This document shows positions 1-7,044 of a DNA stretch of 14,106 nucleotides, one piece after another. The position numbers were made by a program, and so were the translations under genes. This stretch comes from CAVVVS01 sp963751355 (GTDB lineage: Bacteria > Bacteroidota > Ignavibacteria > Ignavibacteriales > Ignavibacteriaceae): NCBI GenBank assembly GCA_963751355.1, contig CAVVVS010000110.1:1-14106 (forward strand). The letters run 5' to 3'. The notes beneath the pieces are model-generated. The model did no database searches, had not been told where the DNA came from, and saw only the letters and a list, made by a program, of their open reading frames with translations. How positions within the stretch are numbered: the stretch's first letter is position 1; each line of letters begins with the position of its first letter.

Positions 1-252
1 CGGCTTGGAAGTAGTTCTTTCAATAATTTTCCTGGCTTCCAGATCCAGTTTAACAGTTTCCCCGTACCAGTTTATATTACCTAATATTTTGCCTCTCAGA
101 TTTTTATTTAATTTATCGAATAATTCCGTATGTGTCAGATCTTTATTCTGTAGTACTGAAATGATGCCTTGTTTGACTGTTTCATAAATCTGCTTATTAA
201 TACTTTTACCGCTTTTTCCTTCAGGATGTTTAGTTAGAATTTTTTCTTCCAT
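1..252 (-). CDS. DUF6958 family protein (3' end cut by window)
   Basis: The reading frame starts at ATG (252-250) and runs off the left edge after 84 codons with no stop. The protein begins MEEKILTKHPEGKSGKSINK and later has ELFDKLNKNLRGKI, GNINWYGETVKLDLEARK and IIERTTSKP. I recognise this pattern as DUF6958, a small family of about 90 residues found mostly in Bacteroidota-type genomes, so only a few C-terminal residues are probably missing. A Shine-Dalgarno-like AGGGAG lies about 10 bases upstream. The helical EARKIIER segment and overall size suggest a small soluble cytosolic protein, but its function is unknown. It follows the GyrI-like gene by 32 bp on the same strand and is probably co-transcribed with it. 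Confidence 0.8.
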   Translation of the reverse strand, partial: MEEKILTKHPEGKSGKSINKQIYETVKQGIISVLQNKDLTHTELFDKLNKNLRGKILGNINWYGETVKLDLEARKIIERTTSKP

Positions 253-284
253 CAAATTTATTCTCCCTATTGATTCTTTTATTA

Positions 285-752
285 TTATGGTTCATAAATT
301 TGATTCATAATAATAGTTTTCCATTTATCCGGATTCTTTTCCATTTGAGGATCAGTCGGGTAAAATTCAATCCGGGCACCCTTGAATTTAATACTATTTT
401 CATTAGCCCATTTATCAAATTCTGAGTGTACTTCATACAGATTTTTATAATCTCCCAAATATTCCAGAACGACATATCGTCCGGCCGGGAATAAATCTTT
501 TTTTACCCTATTATTATTTGGTATTACCGAATCAACTGGAACTCCGACTTTTATAAGCATACGGCTGTCATTCATTTTTAAATAACTAAAAAAAGAAGGA
601 CCTGCAGATTTTATATTTTCCTTTTCCAGCCAATTGAAAATTTCAGGTATTAATGGCGGCAGCATCTCAGGAATTTCTTCTCTTTTTAGCCGACCTTCTA
701 TTGCAGCATATTTAAGTTCTTTTCTAAATTCTATTTTTGGTTTAATATTCAT
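285..752 (-). CDS. GyrI-like / AraC effector-binding domain protein (stand-alone)
   Basis: A 155-residue soluble protein made of a single GyrI-like small-molecule-binding domain. Family signs are the N-terminal strand MNIKPKIEFRKELKYAAIEG, the central ISAGPSFF-like segment (here IKSAGPSFFSYL), the turn FPAGRYVVLEYLGDYKNLYE before a helix, and the ending RIEFYPTDPQMEKNPDKWKT, which matches the typical 'E.Y..DP....D..KW.T.I' close of this family. No DNA-binding domain is attached, so it may sense or sequester a ligand; in E. coli the related SbmC/GyrI protects gyrase. An in-frame TTG exists at 758, but GAGGGGA at 761-767 sits 8 bases from the ATG at 752 and only 2 from the TTG, so the ATG was chosen. 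A 7-4-7 dyad lies 29 bp upstream. DUF6958 follows 32 bp downstream. Confidence 0.85.
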   Translation of the reverse strand: MNIKPKIEFRKELKYAAIEGRLKREEIPEMLPPLIPEIFNWLEKENIKSAGPSFFSYLKMNDSRMLIKVGVPVDSVIPNNNRVKKDLFPAGRYVVLEYLGDYKNLYEVHSEFDKWANENSIKFKGARIEFYPTDPQMEKNPDKWKTIIMNQIYEP

Positions 753-760
753 TTTCAAAT

Positions 761-767
761 TCCCCTC
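761..767 (-). promoter_or_regulatory. Shine-Dalgarno GAGGGGA of the GyrI-like gene
   Basis: Read on the minus strand this is GAGGGGA, with 8 bases to the ATG at 752-750. It decides the start against the upstream in-frame TTG (758-756), which is too close to be served by it. Confidence 0.65.
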
Positions 768-780
768 GTATTATTAACTT

Positions 781-798
781 TTACAATTGTCATTGTAA
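781..798. promoter_or_regulatory. Perfect 7-4-7 inverted repeat upstream of the GyrI-like gene
   Basis: TTACAAT-TGTC-ATTGTAA is a perfect dyad with a 4-base centre, 29 bp before the GyrI-like start codon and in the 140-bp gap after the DUF899 gene. The size and position fit a repressor operator. It could instead be an RNA hairpin between two genes of an operon. The binding protein is unknown. Confidence 0.4.
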
Positions 799-892
799 CT
801 TAGTTCTACTCAATTTTCACGAAAAATTATATTATTTTCTTACTTCAACTTTATTTATGTAATCAGCATACTTACTCCGCAGGTTGCCGTTT

Positions 893-1615
893 TCAACGCC
901 CTTTTGGTGCTCGATCAAGCCATGGATACTTGCCCCATATAGCTTCTACGCCGCGTGCATATGTGGAATAGGTATGATAAATTACACCATCTTCTATTAC
1001 GAATGCGCTCATTCCTTCCCTCTCACGTGTATAAGTCGCCACATCCGTTCCTGCAATATCTGCGTATTCACCGGGACCCGAAGCTTGCGTACCGGCTTTC
1101 CCTAAGTTCATTACAGGGTCATCGCGCCTGAAGTTATATAAAGCACCTTCATCTTGCTGTTCTTTGGTAAACGATACGTTGAAATCAAAGTTGAAATCGC
1201 TTCCGAACGAAGATGCCCACGGAAAGTTCCATTTCATCTTCTGTTTGTATGCCTGTAGTTTTTCAAGAGGCGCGCGGGAGATTGCAAAAAGTGTGACATC
1301 GTGATTTGCCAGGTCATCAATGATTCCGTTAAACCCGTTAGCAATGGATGTGCAGGACGGACACCCTACTTTAAAGTCCGGCCCGAACATAAAATGATAA
1401 ACAAGAAGCTGCGAACGACCTTTGAAGAGATCGATCAAGGATGCTTTGCCGCTATCGGTATCAAAACTATATTCCTTATCTATCTTAACCCAGGGCAGAT
1501 TCTGCCTCAGCTTTGCTACCTCATCGCCTTGGTGGGTCAAATCTTTTTCGGCTTTGAGTAATTCCAGCCTCGCTGCAAGCCATTCATCACGCGTTCCCGT
1601 CTTGTGCTTTGTCAT
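893..1615 (-). CDS. DUF899 family thioredoxin-like protein (copy 1)
   Basis: A 240-residue DUF899 protein, a family with a thioredoxin-like fold predicted to act as a dithiol-disulfide oxidoreductase; its substrate is unknown. Visible landmarks in order are the N-terminal TRDEWLAARLELLKAEKDLT, the strand WVKIDKEYSFD, GRSQLLVYHFMFGPD (67-80), the active-site-like GCPSC (C85, C88), HDVTLFAISRAPLEKL, and the SSFGSDFNFDFNVSF signature (about 135-149). The end, YARGVEAIWGKYPWLDRAPKGR, matches the usual family close. ATG at 1615 was chosen because AGGAGA lies just upstream of it; a longer TTG-initiated form would place that Shine-Dalgarno inside the gene. It is 93 bp downstream of a second, diverged DUF899 gene on the same strand. 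No signal peptide is present, so it is cytosolic. Confidence 0.88.
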   Translation of the reverse strand: MTKHKTGTRDEWLAARLELLKAEKDLTHQGDEVAKLRQNLPWVKIDKEYSFDTDSGKASLIDLFKGRSQLLVYHFMFGPDFKVGCPSCTSIANGFNGIIDDLANHDVTLFAISRAPLEKLQAYKQKMKWNFPWASSFGSDFNFDFNVSFTKEQQDEGALYNFRRDDPVMNLGKAGTQASGPGEYADIAGTDVATYTREREGMSAFVIEDGVIYHTYSTYARGVEAIWGKYPWLDRAPKGR

Positions 1616-1708
1616 TGTTTTTCTCCTTATCAATAATAAAATGTTTTGAATATTTTGTTATTTAATTTCTTTCCAATTCAGTTCTCTCCAACTTTTCATT
1701 GGATTGTA

Positions 1709-2410
1709 TTAATATTCATCATGACGACGCCACCATTGGTATGGCGGTGTTTGGGGCCAGTCCTCGGGAGAATCTTCCCAGGTTTCCTGCCTGCCGAAAG
1801 GAGTCAGATCAAGTAAATTCCAGGTTGAAAGATTTTCACATCCGCGTCCGCTTGTGAAATATGATCGGTAAATCTTTTCACCGTTACGTAGGAATACACT
1901 TAAACCGAAAGTTTCACCTTCAGGTTTTGATAAGCCAAAGTCTTTATTGAAATCGCTTCCTGCAGATGAATACCACGGGACGTCCCAGCCCATTCGTTTT
2001 TTATAACGTAATATTTTATCAAGCGGAGCCAGGGATATTAATACTAATGATGTGTCGCGGGCATGCAGGTGAGAAATATGTCCTAAATTATCAATTACCA
2101 TAGAACAGCCTACACAGCCTGCTTCGGGCCAGCCGTGAACGCCGGGCGCAAACATGAAATGATAAACGATCAACTGGCGGCGTCCTTCAAATAAATCTAA
2201 AAGACTGACTTTACCGTCCGTACCGTCGAAAACATAATGTTTACTTATTTCAACCACAGGCATTTTTCTTCGTTCTGCTGCAAGTGCGTCATGAGCACGC
2301 ATTAATTCTTTTTCCTTTTTCAGCAATTCATTATGCAATTCCATCCACTTTTCTTGAGAAACTACCTCAGGCGTTATACTTTTCTGTTCCACTTTGATAA
2401 ATTCTTTCAA
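1709..2410 (-). CDS. DUF899 family thioredoxin-like protein (copy 2)
   Basis: A second DUF899 protein, 233 residues if started at TTG 2410. It keeps the family order: VVSQEKWMELHNELLKKEKE, YVFDGTDGKVSLLDLFEGRR, QLIVYHFMFAPG, a CxxC in GCVGC (C99, C102) with the extended HGWPEAGC loop before it, DTSLVLISLAPLDKI, and SSAGSDFNKDFGLS. It differs from its neighbour in the loop ahead of CxxC and in a Trp/Pro-rich tail (WEDSPEDWPQTPPYQWWRR), so it is an old paralogue and not a recent copy. The start is uncertain: TTG at 2410 and GTG at 2392 are both possible and neither has a clear Shine-Dalgarno. It is the first gene of the minus-strand cluster, with 426 bp of non-coding DNA upstream. Confidence 0.85.
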   Translation of the reverse strand: MKEFIKVEQKSITPEVVSQEKWMELHNELLKKEKELMRAHDALAAERRKMPVVEISKHYVFDGTDGKVSLLDLFEGRRQLIVYHFMFAPGVHGWPEAGCVGCSMVIDNLGHISHLHARDTSLVLISLAPLDKILRYKKRMGWDVPWYSSAGSDFNKDFGLSKPEGETFGLSVFLRNGEKIYRSYFTSGRGCENLSTWNLLDLTPFGRQETWEDSPEDWPQTPPYQWWRRHDEY

Positions 2411-2836
2411 TTATATTAATAACAATTGAGTCGAACTGCATACAATACAATATGTTTATATTTCGCGTTTAATAAGAATAATATGTCGGCATTTTGTAAA
2501 TTAGCCGGATTGTTATGTACTGTAGTTTTAGAAGTATTATAATACTTAATCTGGAATCCAGCTATTAAAAATAATTCCGGGCTTATTTAGGACTATTGAT
2601 GTTTTTTTGATATCCGCACTTTAAATTTAGCACGAAAAAATTAAAAAGGAAGGTGTAAATACGTCAATTTTAGGGGGTAAATTGCGGCAATTAATAACAT
2701 AAGCAAATATAAAGATTATGAGTAATGAACAATCTTTAGACTTTCACCTTCATGCCAATTAAATACATATGTTGGTATAAAGTAAATAATTTAATCTATA
2801 TTAAATTATGTATTCTGGTTTTATCCCGTTACCTTC
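2411..2836. other. Intergenic region upstream of the DUF899 cluster
   Basis: 426 bp of AT-rich DNA with no supportable gene. It must hold the promoter of the minus-strand DUF899 cluster, though no convincing -35/-10 pair was picked out. It contains a perfect 16-bp palindrome (2532-2547) and a weak stem AAAGATT/AATCTTT (2711-2737) downstream of the DUF2188 gene that lacks a clear T-tract. Confidence 0.5.
2532..2547. promoter_or_regulatory. Perfect 16-bp palindrome AAGTATTATAATACTT
   Basis: Two 8-base arms meet with no spacer, about 120 bp upstream of the first DUF899 start. It is AT-only apart from one G and one C, so chance is possible, but the position fits an operator in the promoter region of the minus-strand cluster. 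Confidence 0.3.
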
Positions 2837-3085
2837 TTAATGTTCCATATCTTTTGGTGGATTTGGATCATTGCCCGGCGGAATTGTGTCTTTACTGCGA
2901 ATTTTTCCGTTCTGTCCTTTTGTGATTAATTCTCCGCCGCCTTGATTTTTCAGCATTTTTCTTGCAGCATCTTCGGCTGCTTTTTGAGTTGAATGTAAAG
3001 AAGATGCTTTGCCGGCATTGTTCTTTTTATTTGCCCATTCACCGTCTTTGGTTTTATAAACCATCCGATCATTTTTTCTGCTCAT
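2837..3085 (-). CDS. DUF2188 domain-containing small protein
   Basis: An 82-residue protein that fits DUF2188. The family pattern is a GxWA..K..A..AS strand, then 'T...A...A...' and 'G.L...G..G.I..KDT'. Here it reads GEWANKKNNAGKASSLHSTQ, KAAEDAARKMLKNQ, GGELITKGQNGKIRSKDTIP, then a Pro/Asn-rich tail ending PPKDMEH. It is a small, basic, soluble protein whose molecular role is unknown. The start ATG (3085-3083) has an AAAGGTG Shine-Dalgarno (3097-3091) five bases away. A perfect 8-bp inverted repeat overlaps that ribosome site. It stands alone: the gene upstream on the map is on the other strand. Confidence 0.85.
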   Translation of the reverse strand: MSRKNDRMVYKTKDGEWANKKNNAGKASSLHSTQKAAEDAARKMLKNQGGGELITKGQNGKIRSKDTIPPGNDPNPPKDMEH

Positions 3086-3094
3086 TTTTGCACC

Positions 3095-3118
3095 TTTAAT
3101 TAAGTTTTAGTAATTAAA
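3095..3118 (-). promoter_or_regulatory. 8-bp inverted repeat overlapping the DUF2188 ribosome-binding site
   Basis: TTTAATTA and TAATTAAA are perfect arms around an 8-base loop. On the minus-strand transcript the second arm shares its last three bases with the AAAGGTG Shine-Dalgarno. It could be a weak all-A/U hairpin that damps translation, or a DNA operator. Confidence 0.3.
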
Positions 3119-3298
3119 TAATTGATAAACCTTTGGGTGTAGTTATTTCAATAGTGCCGGACTCACTTTGTTAAAATTATTAAATAGAAATCTATTGAAG
3201 CAAATCTAAAGAATTCCGTATGGAGTTGTTTATAATATACCTATTCCCTAAATTCCTTTTACAAAAGGCTCTATTTATAATAAAAACCAATCTGAAAA

Positions 3299-3457
3299 AT
3301 GAAACACGTATCCATACTGGTCCCAAGAGAGGCCAGGGTATATAGTATTGAGGAACCGCATCAGGCGTTTTACGGAAGTAAATAATATGTTGACTGCCAG
3401 AGGGAAGCATCCGCTTATTTAATGTTGAATTGGTGGGAGCTATCAAAATAGGTAAAG
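3299..3457 (+). pseudogene. Frameshifted N-terminal coding remnant of the GlxA-type regulator
   Basis: The missing start of the downstream regulator can be read here across three frames. Frame 1 from ATG 3299 gives MKHVSILVPREARVY then SIEEPHQAF. After one extra base near 3371 (in a TTTT run) frame 2 gives TEVNNMLTARGKHPL. After another extra base near 3417 frame 3 gives FNVELVGAIKIGK. A third extra base at about 3457 leads into LNNGLYTV of the intact part. The joined text has the layout expected for the first ~53 residues of a DJ-1/PfpI domain. Each shift alone causes an early stop (for example TAA at 3383-3385 in frame 1). Together they add three bases, so the ATG frame is regained but with stops in between. 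Confidence 0.7.
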
Positions 3458-4279
3458 TTGAATAACGGTTTATATACCGTATGTACAAATCGTTTATTGG
3501 ATGATGTTGAAAAAACCGACTTAATAATAATTCCCGCCCTGCAGGGAAATCTTAATAAAACCTTGATGCTAAATAAAAAATTTGTTCCGTGGATAGTAAG
3601 ACAGTATAAAAACGGCGCCGAAGTTGCCAGTCTATGTGTTGGTGCTTTTCTTCTTGCCTCAACGGGATTATTAAAAGGAAAGCAATGCTCTACCCATTGG
3701 CGCGCCGCAAATGATTTCAGAAATAATTTTCCCGAAGTCAATCTTGTGGTAGATAAAATCATAACCGATGAAGACGGCATTTACTCAAGCGGCGGTGCTT
3801 TTTCTTCCGCAAATCTCATATTGTACCTTGTAGAAAAATATGCCGGAAGAGAAATTGCAATATATTGTTCAAAGATGTTCCAAATAGATATTGACAGAGA
3901 CGGACAGTCTCCTTTTATCATGTTCAGCGGACAGAAAGATCACGATGACGAAGCTATTAAAGAAGCCCAGGATTATATTGAAAATAATTTCAACGATAAA
4001 ATAACCGTCGACCAACTTGCCGCTAAGCTTGCTCTGAGCCGGCGAAACCTCGAACGAAGATTTAAGAAGGCTACTTTCAATACGGTATCGGAATATATTC
4101 AGCGTGTAAAAATTGAAGCTGCTAAAATTAGTCTGGAATCATCCCGGGATAATATAAACGAAGTAATGTATAATGTTGGATACCAGGATCCAAAAGCTTT
4201 CCGTAACACTTTTAAGCGAATTACCGGATTATCACCTATGCAGTACAGGAATAAGTATAACCGGGATATTACTGCTTGA
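3458..4279 (+). CDS. GlxA-family AraC transcriptional regulator, N-terminally truncated
   Basis: The open part is 273 codons from TTG 3458. It contains most of a DJ-1/PfpI-like domain (about 1-150) with the nucleophile-elbow-like AEVASLCVGAFLLASTG around C60, the CSTHW motif and the IYSSGGAFSSANL strand-turn. A complete AraC C-terminal double helix-turn-helix follows (about 165-268), with ITVDQLAAKLALSRRNLERR and INEVMYNVGYQDPKAFRNTF, then the family ending ITGLSPMQYRNKY. GlxA-type regulators are usually about 325 residues; this is the length obtained when the upstream remnant (3299-3457) is joined. The true start has therefore been lost to frameshifts and the TTG is only the first open codon. 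The product, if made, would lack the first strands of the sensing domain but keep DNA binding. Either the gene is decaying or the assembly has errors here. Its target genes are unknown. Confidence 0.75.
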   Translation: MNNGLYTVCTNRLLDDVEKTDLIIIPALQGNLNKTLMLNKKFVPWIVRQYKNGAEVASLCVGAFLLASTGLLKGKQCSTHWRAANDFRNNFPEVNLVVDKIITDEDGIYSSGGAFSSANLILYLVEKYAGREIAIYCSKMFQIDIDRDGQSPFIMFSGQKDHDDEAIKEAQDYIENNFNDKITVDQLAAKLALSRRNLERRFKKATFNTVSEYIQRVKIEAAKISLESSRDNINEVMYNVGYQDPKAFRNTFKRITGLSPMQYRNKYNRDITA

Positions 4280-4489
4280 AATATTGATTTAGAGTATAAT
4301 TATAACTTCCTGTCATCATTAGTACCACTTGTAATAAATCCTCCAGAGATAATATATAAGTTCAATTATAATTTATTTGATAACTATTCTGTATTGTTTT
4401 TGCTTTAACTAACACTAATTTTTGTTGAAGAATACATTAATTCAAAAATTTTTTTTTATAATTTGGGGACATAGAGTTGATCTAAAAAT

Positions 4490-4495
4490 GGAGAA
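4490..4495 (+). promoter_or_regulatory. Shine-Dalgarno GGAGAA of the PQQ-propeller gene
   Basis: GGAG at 4490-4493 lies 6 bases before the ATG at 4500. This supports that ATG against the in-frame ATG at 4488 and the TTG at 4422, neither of which has a comparable site. Confidence 0.6.
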
Positions 4496-4499
4496 AACC

Positions 4500-6095
4500 A
4501 TGATCATTCAAAACAGCGAACAAATTCATCATAAAATCATAATATCCAGAACGACTTTCTTACTTTTTCCCTTTATTTGCGTATTTCTTTTATTAACAAC
4601 AACGCCATTATCTTCTCCCGCATATGCACAATCAATACGTGTGAAGAATCATAAGACATTAAAAAGCAACAATGATTACAACTGGCTCCAATTCAATTTC
4701 GATCCCGCACACAGCGGGAATAATACGAAGGAGAATAAAATTTCCAGGCAGAATGTTAAGAGTTTGCACCAGCTTTTTAAAATATCACTTCCGTCTATTG
4801 CCGACGGCGCTCCGGTTTATGTTAGCAATGTAAAAACAAATTCCGGTTCCGTCAACATGGTTTTCGTTACAACTAAAGACGGACATATAATTGCACTGAA
4901 CTCAATGGACGGTAAAACAATCTGGTCGCATCAATACGGAACCGGGAGCTACCGCATAAATAATGGAAGTCATCCTACTTATACCACATCTTCTCCCGCT
5001 GTTGATCCCAACCTCAAATTTGTTTACAGCTATGGACTGGACGGGTATGTTCACAAATACAGAATAAGTGACGGTAAGGAAATTAAAACTAACGGCTGGC
5101 CGGAATTATGTACGCGCAAGCCGTTCAATGAAAAAGGCTCATCTGCATTAGCGACAGCAACAGACCAAAACGGCAACTCGTATCTCTATGTTACAAACGG
5201 CGGATATCTCGGCGATAGAGGAGATTACCAGGGTCATGTAACAACCATAGATTTGAAAAGCGGAGCACAAAATGTTTTTAACGCAAACTGCAGCAACATG
5301 GCTGTTCACTTTCACCAGAAACCGGGAAAACCGGATTGTCCGGCAGTTCAAAGTGCAATATGGGCAAGACCCGGTGTTGTTTATGATGCAGCAACAAACA
5401 TGATCTACTGTGCTACAGGAAACGGCCAGTTTAATCCTAAAAAATATGATTGGGGAGATGCGGTGTTGGCACTCAATCCGAACGGAACCGGGACAAACGG
5501 TTTTCCGGTTGATAGTTATACTCCTAAAAATTTTAACGAATTAGACAGATATGATTTGGATTTAGGAAGTACCGCTCCGGTAATTATACCTACACCACCG
5601 AATTGTTCTATAAAAAATCTTGCCGTCCAATCGGGCAAAGATAAGTTATTGCGTTTGATTAATCTTTCCGATCTCAGCGGGCAAGGCGGACCCGGACATA
5701 CCGGCGGAGAAATCGGAGAAAATATTGATGTGCCTTCAGGCGAAATGGTTTTTACTACTCCTGCGGTTTGGGTTAATCCGGCTGACAATGCTTCCTGGGT
5801 TTTTGTCGGAACTTATCACGGACTCGCTGCGTTTCGTCTTAATGTAGATAAAGCAGGAATGCCAAGTTTGAAACTTGAATGGAAACAATCCGAGGGAAGC
5901 AGCTCACCAATTATTGCTAACGGAATTTTATTTTGTGCTGTCAACGGGAGCATCCGTGCACTTAACCCGGTAACAGGAAATTTATTATGGCGCAATGAAA
6001 ATATCGGCCATATCCACTGGGAGAGCCCGATTGTTGATAACGGAGTTTTGTACTTAACAGATCAGTCGGAAAATTTAACAGCGTTCGGATTGTAA
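4500..6095 (+). CDS. Exported PQQ-like beta-propeller repeat protein
   Basis: A 531-residue protein with a Sec signal peptide: basic start, hydrophobic core FLLFPFICVFLLL (20-32), and probable cleavage at AYA|Q (after residue 43). The mature part opens with YNWLQFNFDPAHSGNN and carries PQQ-type propeller blades, such as FVTTKDGHIIALNSMDGKTI, FVYSYGLDGYVHKYRISDGK and GSIRALNPVTGNLLWR, closing with SPIVDNGVLYLTDQSENLTA. Conserved central blocks include GDRGDYQGHVTTIDL, CPAVQSAIWARPGVVYD, GNGQFNPKKYDWGD and DLSGQGGPGHTGGEIG. I know this type as uncharacterised 'PQQ-binding-like beta-propeller' proteins. No cytochrome CxxCH motif is seen, so an electron-passing quinoprotein dehydrogenase is not shown. 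It acts outside the cytoplasm, and ligand and partner are unknown. It stands alone 220 bp after the AraC-type gene. Confidence 0.85.
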   Translation: MIIQNSEQIHHKIIISRTTFLLFPFICVFLLLTTTPLSSPAYAQSIRVKNHKTLKSNNDYNWLQFNFDPAHSGNNTKENKISRQNVKSLHQLFKISLPSIADGAPVYVSNVKTNSGSVNMVFVTTKDGHIIALNSMDGKTIWSHQYGTGSYRINNGSHPTYTTSSPAVDPNLKFVYSYGLDGYVHKYRISDGKEIKTNGWPELCTRKPFNEKGSSALATATDQNGNSYLYVTNGGYLGDRGDYQGHVTTIDLKSGAQNVFNANCSNMAVHFHQKPGKPDCPAVQSAIWARPGVVYDAATNMIYCATGNGQFNPKKYDWGDAVLALNPNGTGTNGFPVDSYTPKNFNELDRYDLDLGSTAPVIIPTPPNCSIKNLAVQSGKDKLLRLINLSDLSGQGGPGHTGGEIGENIDVPSGEMVFTTPAVWVNPADNASWVFVGTYHGLAAFRLNVDKAGMPSLKLEWKQSEGSSSPIIANGILFCAVNGSIRALNPVTGNLLWRNENIGHIHWESPIVDNGVLYLTDQSENLTAFGL

Positions 6096-6689
6096 GAATG
6101 AGATTAGCGATTATTAAAAGATTTCCAATTTATTCGTATGGAAAAATGAAATGTTTATTGTAAACTTTTTAGTTTCCTTAAAATATCAATATACAAAAAA
6201 ATTTCATTCAACGAGTTACAATTATAATATTCTATGGTTATAATTATTATTTATAATCCCGGCAAGTTATAATATATAGAAATGGCTTATTTTAGATTAA
6301 ATTATGTGTGGTGTAAAGGCAATATTTTACTTAAAATGTTTTTAAATACCTGGCTGAAGAGACAATCTCTTTTTCTAATTTAACGTATAAAAGTGAAACC
6401 TCAGGTTTTTATTTTTTATCAGTCATCCGCCAATTAATGAATAAATAGGGTCTGGGTTTATGAGTCTAATTTACATTTGGAACTTTTTTAGTGCGCAATG
6501 ATTACTAGTTCAAACAGAATTATGAGGCACATTTTAAGATAAATAAATAAGAGGGACGATTTTATTAACAGTTGAACAGATAAACACTTTATAGAAAGAA
6601 AGAATATATTTGTTCCAGCTTATTATCTTAATAAACTTCCTTTACAAATCTAAAATACGGCATGAACCTGCTGCTGCTAAGATTTTTTA
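6096..6689. other. Intergenic region between convergent genes
   Basis: 594 bp, very AT-rich, between the PQQ-propeller gene (plus) and ywbE (minus). Several TTATAAT-type stretches cluster around 6215-6285. Two hairpins followed by T-runs are seen: AGAGA-CAA-TCTCT (6358-6370) and the better one at 6395-6417. No coding frame has a recognisable protein. Confidence 0.5.
6395..6417 (+). terminator. Probable Rho-independent terminator
   Basis: The stem GAAACC/GGTTTT (last pair G-T) has a TCA loop and is followed by TTATTTTTT. It lies about 300 bp after the PQQ-propeller stop codon, so the 3' UTR would be long. The stem is short, with only two G-C pairs. Confidence 0.4.
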
Positions 6690-6887
6690 CTATTCACCAA
6701 GTATCAACTTCACACGTCCGACTTCACCGGTTTCAAGCCGGACTTTTATTCCGTGAGGATGCTGAGGAGATTTTGTTAGAATATCTTTCACATATCCTTC
6801 GGTTAGTTCGCCCGTCCGCTGGTTTTCTTTCAAAACAATTTTTACATGTATGCCGGGTTTAATATCCCTGCGGTTTTTTCCGTTCAT
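6690..6887 (-). CDS. ywbE: YwbE family protein
   Basis: A 65-residue protein matching the small YwbE family throughout: NGKNRRDIKPGIHVKIVLKE, NQRTGELTEGYVKDILTKSP, then QHPHGIKVRLETGEVGRVKL. The KxNQRTGxLTxGxVxxILTxS and HPHGIKVRL blocks are the family hallmarks, and the length is normal. The fold is probably a small SH3-like beta-barrel, and YwbE proteins have no firmly established function. A TTG lies directly before the ATG at 6887; ATG was chosen as in family members. It follows the DEAD-box helicase gene by 157 bp on the same strand, with a strong hairpin between, so co-transcription is possible but may be attenuated there. Association with an RNA helicase would fit an RNA-linked role, but that is inference. 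Confidence 0.88.
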   Translation of the reverse strand: MNGKNRRDIKPGIHVKIVLKENQRTGELTEGYVKDILTKSPQHPHGIKVRLETGEVGRVKLILGE

Positions 6888-6948
6888 CAATTTTAACTTT
6901 TAAATTCAATAATTTTTTAAAATGAAGCCGTCACTAAGAGAAGATTAT

Positions 6949-6997
6949 CCGGAAAGCGATCTGAATTTTTTGTAAAAATAAGAGATCACTTTTCCGG
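6949..6997. repeat. Imperfect inverted repeat between rhlE and ywbE
   Basis: The arms CCGGAAAGCGATCT (6949-6962) and AGATCACTTTTCCGG (6983-6997) pair over 13 base pairs with one mismatch and one bulged base. The 20-base loop itself contains TTTTT and AAAAA, which can extend the stem. No T-tract follows on the minus strand, so a simple terminator is unlikely. It may be an mRNA processing or stabilising hairpin at the 3' end of the helicase transcript. Confidence 0.55.
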
Positions 6998-7044
6998 CGA
7001 AAGTCTGAGTTGTTAATTTAAAATTAGCTTTTATCTAACGTGCT

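Noticed and set aside
3147..3199. Inverted repeat TTCAATAG / CTATTGAA with 37 bases between the arms
   Set aside because: Eight-base arms with a long spacer are common in AT-rich DNA; no transposase, target duplication or T-tract accompanies them.
3268..3281. 14-base repeat GCTCTATTTATAAT also present at 12028-12041
   Set aside because: A repeat of this length is expected by chance in 14 kb of AT-rich DNA, and the flanks do not match, so it is not a mobile element end.
3192..3780. Minus-strand frames opposite the GlxA-type regulator
   Set aside because: They are antisense to clear family-matching plus-strand sequence and have no domain of their own.
4500..6095. Calling the propeller protein a PQQ-dependent alcohol or glucose dehydrogenase
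   Set aside because: No cytochrome CxxCH motif or clear dehydrogenase signature was seen; only the propeller repeats and a signal peptide are supported.
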